Positions 5,687 through 12,652 of a DNA stretch of 12,652 bases are shown here, piece by piece. The stretch covers positions 1-12,652 of the forward strand of contig DHNC01000039.1 in the NCBI GenBank assembly GCA_002406115.1, given 5' to 3'. The position numbers and the translations under genes were made by a program. The notes under the pieces are model-generated. The model was not told where the DNA came from, did no database searches, and saw only the letters and a list, made by a program, of their open reading frames with translations. Origin of the DNA: Christensenella sp. UBA4626 (GTDB lineage Bacteria > Bacillota > Clostridia > Christensenellales > UBA1242). Numbering within the stretch: the stretch's first letter is position 1; each line of letters opens with the position of its first letter.

Positions 5687-6592
5687 GTGAAATATAAACA
5701 AGAGATAATTTTCGAAAATGAATCAACAAAAACTGCATTGGTAGAAAAATATAAAGAAGATATAATTGACCAAGTGAAATCAATAGTAGAATATAGCTTT
5801 GATTTTGACATCGTTTTGATAATTAGAATTAAAGATATTGAAAAGACGGTGAATTATGTAAATAAAGAAATAACCAGTGGATATTCTACTTGGCAAAAAG
5901 ATGGAAAATATGTTGTATGCTTTGGTTCAGAATCATTAGAAAGAATAGACCGAGATAATGGGCTTGATATTGCAATATCAATATGTCATGAGTTAGGTCA
6001 CATATATGACATGTATCATGTCATGAACAATAAATATTACAAGATAAACCCACTAATATCTAAACAAACAAATATAAATGATTATATTATTCAACAAGGG
6101 TGGAATTTTTGGACCGAATTCTTTGCGTATTATTTTACATTCAAAAAGTTCAAGGGCTTGCACGATTACCCTACATTTCACCAACTTTTAAAAGGATATC
6201 AACATTTGATAGACCAATATGAATATTTAGAACCCAAACTTGATGATAAAACTAAGGAAATAAAAAATTTAGCAGATAAACACATAGAAGAAATTGAGCA
6301 ATTCATATATGCCTTAGCAAAATATCTTGCTGGAAACTTAATGGGCAAACCAAGGTATTACAAAGTAATAGTTACAAAGAAAAATAAAAGAGCAGTTAGT
6401 CAACTTAGTAGAATTATAGAAAGACTGTATAGACTTAATATTAAAATGTTTACCAACCCACATGGCAAAGGCATGTCAACTAAACTATGGGATATTGGAG
6501 AATATTTGATTAGAAATTTTTATGTTAAATATAATATCTTCCCTGAAAAAATGAAAGATCATATCGTATTAGTTTATTATAAGAAAGATTAA
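5687..6592 (+). CDS. HELGH zinc metallopeptidase, stand-alone
   Basis: The product is 301 residues, cytoplasmic, with no signal peptide or membrane segment. The zinc-binding motif HELGH is at 101-105 (CHELGHIYDMYH), and a probable third ligand, E144 in WTEFFAYYF, lies 39 residues later. That is a gluzincin layout, broadly like the ImmA/IrrE peptidases that cleave repressors. There is no helix-turn-helix, and no XRE repressor adjoins it. The last 150 residues are lysine-rich, helical and unrecognised. I chose GTG 5687, which has GGAG nine bases upstream; longer in-frame TTG (5657) and GTG (5672) starts overlap the -10 region or the ribosome binding site. The gene stands alone behind a terminator within the tRNA-flanked segment. 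A role in phage, stress or mobile-element control is inference; peptidase chemistry is well supported. Confidence 0.8.
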   Translation: MKYKQEIIFENESTKTALVEKYKEDIIDQVKSIVEYSFDFDIVLIIRIKDIEKTVNYVNKEITSGYSTWQKDGKYVVCFGSESLERIDRDNGLDIAISICHELGHIYDMYHVMNNKYYKINPLISKQTNINDYIIQQGWNFWTEFFAYYFTFKKFKGLHDYPTFHQLLKGYQHLIDQYEYLEPKLDDKTKEIKNLADKHIEEIEQFIYALAKYLAGNLMGKPRYYKVIVTKKNKRAVSQLSRIIERLYRLNIKMFTNPHGKGMSTKLWDIGEYLIRNFYVKYNIFPEKMKDHIVLVYYKKD

Positions 6593-6860
6593 ATAAGTAA
6601 AAGCACGCAAGGTAGTGGTTAAAAAGAGACAGAATAGTGCCAAAGCACACGAGATTGAACAAAAATGAAGATTTCTCGGGTAAAACGCAATACTCATAAT
6701 ATACCAATCTACCCACTTCTTACCAGTCAAAAGCCCTTTTATTTATGGCATTTCCTAACTTGTATCACCTCGGAATAAAATTGAAATTCATACTTTTACA
6801 CCTACTTTTGTTAGTTTTTCAATTTTGATTATGTTTGCCCCTGTCATTTGTTTGTTATAC
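6593..6860. other. Gene-free stretch before the right tRNA repeat
   Basis: I see no credible gene, RNA or strong hairpin here. A 19-codon minus-strand reading ending near 6790 begins like an ATPase start but stops at once. The stretch is probably decayed or element-end DNA; together with the repeat and terminator it fills 6593-7011. Confidence 0.5.
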
Positions 6861-6879
6861 AATCTGCCTATTCACACCA
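6861..6879 (+). repeat. 19-base direct repeat (tRNA 3' end), right copy
   Basis: It is identical to 4513-4531 and ends exactly at CCA. No tRNA sequence precedes it: the upstream T-stem GGCAG is absent. It is therefore a bare 3'-end scar, the expected form of the distal junction after integration into a tRNA gene. Confidence 0.75.
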
Positions 6880-6882
6880 TAG

Positions 6883-6945
6883 AAAAAACAAGCCGTATTA
6901 TGAAGTATTCTTTGATAGGTTTACTTCAATATGGCTTGTTTTTTT
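6883..6945. terminator. Bidirectional terminator
   Basis: AAAAAACAAGCC on the left pairs with GGCTTGTTTTTT on the right. The stem is extended inward by TAT/ATA and TGAAGTA/TACTTCA with small mismatches around a central loop. T-runs exist on both strands. It ends the minus-strand lipoprotein operon, whose stop is at 7012, and also stands where a terminator for the original tRNA would be. Confidence 0.85.
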
Positions 6946-7011
6946 ACGATATTGCAAATTGCATTTTTGAATTTGATTATTGTAATTTAGCTTAAACCGT
7001 CATTTATCTTG

Positions 7012-8652
7012 TTATTTGAATATTTTTGCTTCGTAACAAGCTGATGAAACATATTTGCCCTGTTCAAAATCTCTACCAAGAACCAAAACTTTGTCATGAT
7101 AAACACGGATATAATAGCCCTGTGAGCCACGGAGATATTCCCCAGTAGGATTATCATAACTAGACCACAAATACCCTACTGATGCAGTGTTGAAAATGTT
7201 TGGCAAATCGCTTGTTGCGTTATGCATATTACCAACACTGTTCAAATCCCAATGACTATGTCCATTGAACATATAAACTTGAGGATATTTTTTCAAAATC
7301 TCTCTCAAACGCTGATCCTGCATCACGCCATTCCATCCCTGACCTTTAAAACTGCCAGCAATTGTGTTGTAAAGAGACTGATGCAAATACACAAATATTT
7401 GTTTGGTTGGTTCTTCACTAGTTATTGCTTTCAACCTGTTTTCGAACCAATCAAGTTGAGTGTCTGTCAAATCTGCATCCACACCACTTTTATTATTAGA
7501 TTCTGACCCCAAGAAGATGTGATGAAAACCACTAATTTCCTTTTCATAATACACAGATTGAACATTTGCATATTTATAGAAATAGCCTATTTGAGTGTTA
7601 TAAGCTCCGTTATATAAATCATGGTTGCCAATTGCATAATATGTTGAAGGCAATCCTGACACACTATTTAAAATTTCCGCATTTTTTTGCCATTCACTTT
7701 CTTGACCTGAATTGGCAATATCCCCAACGACAATCAGTGCATCACTGGTTGGACAAGTTGAAACGATATCTTCTGCCATTGATTTTAAATGACTTGCATG
7801 CAATTCTTTTGCATCTGAACTTGCTAAATGTTCGTCTTTAACAGCAATGTGCACATCAGACACAACTTGAAATTTTGTCAAAGTATTGCCAGACATATCG
7901 TATCCCGAATTTTCAGGCAAATCAATTTGGCAATATGATTCGCTAGTGCCAAGTTTGTTGATAGAGTACGCCCTAATTGCTGTCGCTTCGGGCGGAACAA
8001 TTGAACCAGAAACAAACTCATATTTGAAAGGATTGGAACTGATTTTAACTTTTGCTAATGCTGTCCAGTCCTGTAAAATACCATTTTCGTCTGCCCAATA
8101 GAGCAATAATTCTGTCGCATTGAAATTATCTTTATCAAATTCAACATCTAAAACACCATCAGCCAAACCAGAGCCTGGATAAGATGGATTGTATGACATC
8201 TTGGTTGGTGCAATTGGTTTTGTCAAAGTTGTTTTATTAACAGCAAAATGCTCGGTCTTTAATATTATGTTTGTGCCCTGCGAACCAAATAAGACTGCCT
8301 TGTATTTCACTGCTGGGAAATTTTTAAATGAAAGTCTGCTTTCACTGAATGTTGCCGACCTTTGAACAATATAACTTTGTCCAGATAGGAAACCGCCATT
8401 GTAAACACTGTATTTTGCAATTGGGTCAACATTTTTCACATCGTCTTTTTCACGATAGACACCAACCCAATCGTCATCATCACCGGATGCTGTTATGACG
8501 ATTTCTTCGCCAGACATATAATTTGATTTACTTACAATTAAACTGCTGTATTTTGCTTCATCTTTTTTGCAAGCGGTAAAGCAACACATTGACGCAATCA
8601 TAAACACAGCAATCAGCAAACAATTCATAATTTGTTTTGCCAAATATTTCAT
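7012..8652 (-). CDS. Lipoprotein calcineurin-type metallophosphoesterase with N-terminal Ig-like module
   Basis: The product is 546 residues. A lipoprotein signal peptide ends with FTAC, giving acylated Cys28 and attachment to the outside of the membrane. Residues 33-140 form one Ig-like beta-sandwich (GEEIVITA, WVGVY, VKYKAVLF) of the same type as four modules in the upstream protein. A second beta-rich linker domain covers about 150-250. The phosphoesterase domain (about 259-530) has every two-metal motif: DxH at D266/H268, GD at 310-311, GNHD at 342-345, H424 and GHSH at 464-467, so it should be active. The substrate is unknown; surface phosphomono- or diesters, for instance on glycans, are plausible. 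Start and upstream stop share TAATG with AGGTG just before, so the gene is translationally coupled to the upstream gene. A bidirectional terminator lies downstream. Confidence 0.9.
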   Translation of the reverse strand: MKYLAKQIMNCLLIAVFMIASMCCFTACKKDEAKYSSLIVSKSNYMSGEEIVITASGDDDDWVGVYREKDDVKNVDPIAKYSVYNGGFLSGQSYIVQRSATFSESRLSFKNFPAVKYKAVLFGSQGTNIILKTEHFAVNKTTLTKPIAPTKMSYNPSYPGSGLADGVLDVEFDKDNFNATELLLYWADENGILQDWTALAKVKISSNPFKYEFVSGSIVPPEATAIRAYSINKLGTSESYCQIDLPENSGYDMSGNTLTKFQVVSDVHIAVKDEHLASSDAKELHASHLKSMAEDIVSTCPTSDALIVVGDIANSGQESEWQKNAEILNSVSGLPSTYYAIGNHDLYNGAYNTQIGYFYKYANVQSVYYEKEISGFHHIFLGSESNNKSGVDADLTDTQLDWFENRLKAITSEEPTKQIFVYLHQSLYNTIAGSFKGQGWNGVMQDQRLREILKKYPQVYMFNGHSHWDLNSVGNMHNATSDLPNIFNTASVGYLWSSYDNPTGEYLRGSQGYYIRVYHDKVLVLGRDFEQGKYVSSACYEAKIFK

Positions 8653-11600
8653 TATGCACCTACGATTGTAAATGATGATGTTGCAGCGATTGTATAGCCA
8701 CTAGAATTAAACAAAACAAATTTGTAATTGCCAGCAGGCAAATCTATAAAATCTGCACGTTCAACATTTGCTGTTGCCAATTTGATATTTGTTAATTGTT
8801 GACCAGATGGGACACACAACCATGTGTTATCTGTTGGAGTTGACACTTCAAACCAATAAATTGATTTTGTTGTGGTTACATCGTCAGATTCTAAATACAA
8901 ACCAACCCAATAATATTTTCCGTCATTTGGAGCAACTGCTGTTACCATAACATCATCGCCAACTGAATATTGGATGTTGGCGGAATCCACACTTGGTTGC
9001 TCTGTCACTGTTGGAGCAGTAATTTCAAATACTGTAGTTGCCTCAATTTCGCCAGAAGTATTAAACAATACAAGTTTATAATTGCCCGCTGGCAAATTGA
9101 TATAATCGCTACGGCTTGTATTGCTTTCTTGTTGTTTTATGTTATAAGCTGTGCCTGATGTATGAGTATCATCTTTTACATAATACCAATAGATTGAAAC
9201 AACTGAGTTTGAAGGTGTTTCATCTGCCAAATAAAGCCCCACCCAGTATGTTGATGAACCAGCATTTGTTGGACAAGTTGCTGTAACCATAATTGTTTCG
9301 CCAAACTCATAGCTTGTCTTATCTGTTGAAATTGTTCCTGTTTCTGTTGAAGATGATGGAACAATTGTAATATTCACTGTTTTAAAGATTGAACCATTCG
9401 CATCAAAAAGAATAACTTTGTAATTGCCAACTGGAAGGTTTGCATAATCATTACGTGTAGGATTTAATACTTGTTGCCTAATATTGTACGCTGTTCCGTT
9501 TGTATGCGTCTCATCTTTTACATAATACCAATAAATTGAGTACACTGTATCTGAAGGTGTTTCATCAGCCAAATACAAACCAACCCACCATGTTTCGGCT
9601 GCTGAATTTGTAAATGCTGTTGCTGTAACCAAAATATCTTCGCCTTGTTCGAAAACTGTTTTGTTAAGTTGAAGACGTTCAATATTGTCCGCTTCAATTG
9701 TTAAAACTGCATAACGAGTTTCGATAACATCACCATCAAGAATAAAGTTTGCTTTGACTTGATACATACCTGGTTGTGTTTGATTGTTGTTTTCATAATT
9801 TACTGTAACACCTTCTGGCAATGTACCTGTGATTGCAAGTGAATGTTCTTGCCCGTCTTGAATTGCTGAATCGCTTGTAAATTCAACATTTGTCAAGTCC
9901 ACATCAATCTTGGTCGATTGACGAACATTGATAGTTGTTTGATATCTAACATTGTAACCGCCGTCAACAAAATAGCAGATTGTATAATTGCCAGCTATGA
10001 TTGAACCTTGCTGATTGTCTTTTTGTTCTTGAAGACAAACTGTGCGAAGTTTGCCGTCTTGTTCGGTATTAAATGAATACCAATACAATGAAGGGTCTGA
10101 TTCAATGATTGCATTTTCTCTGTAAATGCCAATCCATGCATCTTTTGAAATATCTTCATCAATGTAAGGTGTTACATAAATTTTTTCGCCGATAGAATAC
10201 ACTTTCTTGTTTGTATAGATTTTGCTAACTTCAAGTGTAGCAACACGTTTTGCAACAACTTGGTCATCTTTTGTGAATGTTGCCATAACTGTTGCAGTAC
10301 CCATATCTGTGAGTGAATTGTTTTGTGAATATTGTACAGTTACGCCTTCTGGCAATGTGCCAGTGATTGCCAGTGAATGAGCTGTTCCGTCATACATGAA
10401 AGTTCTGCTTTCAAACTTTACATCGCCCATATCAATTTTGTCTTCATATTCATATACTGTATCAACTGTTACTGGTGTTGCCTTTGACCAATCGAATGAT
10501 GAGAAGTCATGTTTTGTTCCAAACACATTCAACAAATCCAAATACGATGTAAAGCCTTCGTTATATCTTTGAAGGTTTTGGTTTTTGTCAAAATATTCGA
10601 TATACTGCAAATATTTGTTTGCCACATATTGTGAATATTGAGTGTCAATATATTTATAAACATTATAAGCAGGTTTTGCTTCAAGTGAAGGAGTTGATTG
10701 ATAATCGCTTTTTACCAAACCAAATACTGCATAAGAAGCAGCTTCTGTTTGGTTGTCAAATGCTCGATAATAATTGAAAGCTTTAATAGAGTCCAATTGT
10801 GAAACTTTGTAATATACTGATGCAATTATGCCAGCTTGGATATTTTCGCCACCATAAAGCTGATCATTCCAAAAACTTGATACACCAGATTCTGTTAAAT
10901 ATACACTACGAACGGTGTTGCCAAATTTTAAACTATCTTGATTTAAATAATCATCAAGCAATTCAAGGTTACTAAATGTTATTTTTGAAGTTGTGTTATA
11001 GTCGTTTGTTATTCCTACATTTCGACCGCCTGACAAATCTCCAATGCCAAGGATCGATTTTGGATTTTTATAAGTATCCAAATAATAAACACCTGCTTGA
11101 GCAAGATGATAACCGTAAACATGCGGTGCCAAACCCCAATTATAATCGCCTTCCATTTTTGTTTTTGTGTTAAGCCATTCAATCATTTGCTTTGGAACAT
11201 AAGCTTGAACTTGGTCGCCAATAAGTGAATAACCTTTTTGTGCCCATGAATGTGTTGTTGGGATTGCCACTGTTATATCTTTTGAATACTTCCTTGTTGC
11301 CAAGTTTGTCAAACGCATAAGGCGAGAATATTCTTCCATATAAGTGTCAAGGCTGGCTTGTTTTTCAGATATGCGGTTATAGTCTTTTGCGTAGTCAATT
11401 TCATTACCAATTACATAATTTGAAATATAACCGTTTGCGAAGTTGTTTTCACTATAACGATTTGCCAAAAATTCTATCACTGCAATATAGTAGTTAAAAC
11501 CATAACTATTTGAAGTATTAAGACTCATCGTCGTTGTATTCTGTGTTGAATATGGTGCATAAGTCAATTTTTGAGGGAATTGTTCCTCATTGCTATTTGG

Positions 11601-12401
11601 ACGTGCAATGATAATTGCGGTTATTTGTGAGCCAAGGCTGTAATAACTTTTGATTTCTTTATCCCATTCTTTAACAAGAGTTTTGTTAAAATAATAACTT
11701 TTGCCATTTGAAACAAACTCAAAATAATTTTCTTTATCCTCTTCAGACAATGTCAATTCAACTTCTTCGCCATCTTCAAAAATTTCATTTGGATGAATCA
11801 ATGTTTCAATTGGAATATTTATAACAGTGTGAGAAGCACCCAAATCTTTATATGTTGATAAACCATTCCACTCTGCAAATAAACCCTTTTTAGATTTGTT
11901 GCTCAAAACTGGAACAGAATTATATTTTGCTTCAATTTCTGTTGTGTAAATTGGACCTTTTACAATCTTATCATCTTGCACAAGATAATATTTGTTGTAG
12001 AGATTGTCGTAACCAGCGGTGTTGCCAGCATCTGCAAATCTATCCAATATAATTGTTTTTTCAGTGCCAAGTTTATATTCCCCAACAACATAATCATCAA
12101 CCTCATTAAGTTTGATTTTGTCTATTGAAAGACCGTTAAATTGGTCATCTTCAAGATATTGATAAGCTTTAAGTGCGACAACATTAACAGTTGATGAGCC
12201 AACGTTTTTGCTGTCACTAGATATCTGCAATTCAACCTTGTTGCTTGTTACTGAAGATGTCATGCTGATGTATGATTGTGCATTGTCCGGCACCAAGTCA
12301 GAATCGTCATTGCCAGGATTTGTTCCGCATGCAAACAAAGACAGCATTGCAAAAGCAATAACCCCCAAACATGACAAAGTCCTAAAAAACTTGTTTTTCA
12401 T
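8652..12401 (-). CDS. Large surface lipoprotein with glycoside-hydrolase-like (DUF5722-type) domain and Ig/MBG module array
   Basis: The product is 1249 residues. The signal peptide ends LFAC with lipid-modified Cys25. After an N-terminal beta domain, residues about 170-600 form a TIM-barrel-like domain that I read as DUF5722-type. VIGNEID (E334) and YLTESG (E504) sit 170 residues apart, as the acid/base and nucleophile glutamates do in clan-A glycoside hydrolases, so glycan hydrolysis is likely but the substrate is unknown. The C-terminal half alternates modules: MBG-like (about 654-727), Ig-like (728-829), MBG-like (830-904), then three Ig-like (907-1017, 1021-1129, 1137-1249). Both MBG modules share HSLAITGTLPEGVTV. 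ATG 12401 has AAGGAG five bases upstream. It is first in a two-gene operon with the phosphoesterase. The modules probably bind a polymer or hold the enzyme off the surface. Confidence 0.88.
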   Translation of the reverse strand: MKNKFFRTLSCLGVIAFAMLSLFACGTNPGNDDSDLVPDNAQSYISMTSSVTSNKVELQISSDSKNVGSSTVNVVALKAYQYLEDDQFNGLSIDKIKLNEVDDYVVGEYKLGTEKTIILDRFADAGNTAGYDNLYNKYYLVQDDKIVKGPIYTTEIEAKYNSVPVLSNKSKKGLFAEWNGLSTYKDLGASHTVINIPIETLIHPNEIFEDGEEVELTLSEEDKENYFEFVSNGKSYYFNKTLVKEWDKEIKSYYSLGSQITAIIIARPNSNEEQFPQKLTYAPYSTQNTTTMSLNTSNSYGFNYYIAVIEFLANRYSENNFANGYISNYVIGNEIDYAKDYNRISEKQASLDTYMEEYSRLMRLTNLATRKYSKDITVAIPTTHSWAQKGYSLIGDQVQAYVPKQMIEWLNTKTKMEGDYNWGLAPHVYGYHLAQAGVYYLDTYKNPKSILGIGDLSGGRNVGITNDYNTTSKITFSNLELLDDYLNQDSLKFGNTVRSVYLTESGVSSFWNDQLYGGENIQAGIIASVYYKVSQLDSIKAFNYYRAFDNQTEAASYAVFGLVKSDYQSTPSLEAKPAYNVYKYIDTQYSQYVANKYLQYIEYFDKNQNLQRYNEGFTSYLDLLNVFGTKHDFSSFDWSKATPVTVDTVYEYEDKIDMGDVKFESRTFMYDGTAHSLAITGTLPEGVTVQYSQNNSLTDMGTATVMATFTKDDQVVAKRVATLEVSKIYTNKKVYSIGEKIYVTPYIDEDISKDAWIGIYRENAIIESDPSLYWYSFNTEQDGKLRTVCLQEQKDNQQGSIIAGNYTICYFVDGGYNVRYQTTINVRQSTKIDVDLTNVEFTSDSAIQDGQEHSLAITGTLPEGVTVNYENNNQTQPGMYQVKANFILDGDVIETRYAVLTIEADNIERLQLNKTVFEQGEDILVTATAFTNSAAETWWVGLYLADETPSDTVYSIYWYYVKDETHTNGTAYNIRQQVLNPTRNDYANLPVGNYKVILFDANGSIFKTVNITIVPSSSTETGTISTDKTSYEFGETIMVTATCPTNAGSSTYWVGLYLADETPSNSVVSIYWYYVKDDTHTSGTAYNIKQQESNTSRSDYINLPAGNYKLVLFNTSGEIEATTVFEITAPTVTEQPSVDSANIQYSVGDDVMVTAVAPNDGKYYWVGLYLESDDVTTTKSIYWFEVSTPTDNTWLCVPSGQQLTNIKLATANVERADFIDLPAGNYKFVLFNSSGYTIAATSSFTIVGA
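9015..9683 (-). repeat. Tandem Ig-like module repeats within the large lipoprotein gene
   Basis: Two adjacent modules of about 110 codons (9683-9351 and 9341-9015) encode nearly the same central segment: GLYLADETPS, then SIYWYYVKD, then GTAYNI and QQ. A third, more diverged copy follows to the end of the gene. Many differences at the DNA level are synonymous, so the duplication is not recent. Confidence 0.8.
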
Positions 12402-12440
12402 AAAAACTCCTTACATTTAGTATTGTTCAAAAACAATTTA

Positions 12441-12490
12441 AAATGTAAACATTCAGATTCTTATCAAATGTAAACATTTAAATCCTTATC
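12441..12490. repeat. Two 25-base tandem repeats with internal dyad, probable operators
   Basis: Copies at 12441-12465 and 12466-12490 differ at three positions. Each holds ATGTAAACAT, a dyad of ATGT and ACAT around AA; in the second copy it extends to AAATGTAAACATTT. They lie directly downstream of the -10 box and cover the predicted transcription start (about 12487) and early leader. A further half-like AAATGTAA lies on the minus strand at 12418-12411, next to the ribosome binding site. This is the layout of a repressor-controlled operon. Confidence 0.65.
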
Positions 12491-12493
12491 ATA

Positions 12494-12522
12494 AGTATAT
12501 ATAAAACTACAAAATTTGGCAA
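12494..12522 (-). promoter_or_regulatory. Promoter of the lipoprotein operon
   Basis: On the minus strand TTGCCA (12522-12517) and TATACT (12499-12494) are separated by exactly 17 bases. Transcription would start near 12487, about 86 bases before the ATG at 12401. The remaining 12523-12652 is extremely AT-rich with no gene seen. Confidence 0.75.
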
Positions 12523-12652
12523 GTTTTTTCAAAAAAATTCAAAATCTACAATTTTTTGCAATTTTGCTGAACATGATTGCAAAATTAAAATATTTAAAGA
12601 AAATAAATGGAAAAATATAATTAAAAAATTAAAATCAAATAATAAAAAATTT

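Larger units (their letters stand above)
4513..6879. mobile_element. Putative tRNA-targeted cargo segment without integrase
   Basis: The segment is about 2.35 kb, bounded by identical 19-base tRNA 3'-end repeats. It holds a small unknown gene, a metallopeptidase gene and an internal tRNA-like remnant with terminator. No recombinase is encoded inside, so it would be either a remnant or an element mobilised in trans. The right repeat is followed by a terminator and the lipoprotein operon, which would place the chromosome junction at 6879/6880. The interpretation rests on the exact repeat and its tRNA identity; integration itself is not observed. Confidence 0.45.

Noticed and set aside
6700..6860. 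Minus-strand remnant of an ABC-transporter ATPase (reading MTGANIIKIEKLTK)
   Set aside because: The reading stops after 19 codons, no Walker motif follows in any frame, and such a short match is not evidence.
8970..9364. Short open frames on both strands inside the large lipoprotein gene
   Set aside because: They are shadows of the repeated, low-stop coding sequence and lack start signals.
14..12401. Alternative genetic code, suggested by all eleven stops being TAA
   Set aside because: Tryptophan is encoded by TGG in the long genes and no in-frame TGA interrupts homologous domains, so AT bias explains the stop usage.
12441..12490. CRISPR-like array
   Set aside because: There are only two contiguous 25-base units with no spacers, positioned over a promoter start; operators are the better explanation.

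Overview
The window is AT-rich bacterial DNA. Standard-code genes with AAGGAG/GGAGG-type ribosome binding sites, TTGACA/TATAAT-type promoters, U-tract hairpin terminators and TAA as the stop of all eleven genes suggest a low-GC Firmicute, most likely an uncultured gut Clostridia. That placement is inferred from style; there is no rRNA or complete tRNA to anchor it.

Left part (1-4260), accessory and defence genes: the type I restriction-modification methyltransferase hsdM on the minus strand, with its specificity and restriction partners presumably beyond the left edge. Next come three small plus-strand genes, two of them paralogues and two overlapping by 80 bases. A minus-strand HipB/HipA-type toxin-antitoxin operon follows, with a third small gene of unknown function. 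The hipBA promoter is clear: TTGACA, 17 bases, TAAAAT. It carries two matching operator-like dyads, and its predicted start site leaves almost no 5' leader.

Middle (4260-6945), a chain of tRNA scars and short cargo: the 3' half of a tRNA-Arg(CCT), from anticodon loop to CCA, lies at 4487-4531 without a matching 5' half. The last 19 bases of that scar recur exactly at 6861-6879. Between the copies are two single genes, a small unknown protein and a HELGH zinc metallopeptidase, separated by another tRNA-like structured remnant. Each tRNA-like end is followed by a strong terminator. This is best explained as repeated site-specific integration at one tRNA 3' end, with 6879/6880 as the likely junction between island and chromosome. 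No integrase gene is present in the window.

Right part (6946-12652), probable chromosomal backbone: a minus-strand operon of two lipoproteins. The first is a 1249-residue glycoside-hydrolase-like (DUF5722-type) protein with an array of MBG-like and Ig-like modules. The second is a calcineurin-type phosphoesterase, coupled through a TAATG overlap. One Ig-like module type occurs four times in the first protein and once in the second, so both probably act at the cell surface on the same kind of target. A TTGCCA-17-TATACT promoter drives the operon, and two 25-base tandem repeats with an internal dyad cover its transcription start, which suggests repressor control.
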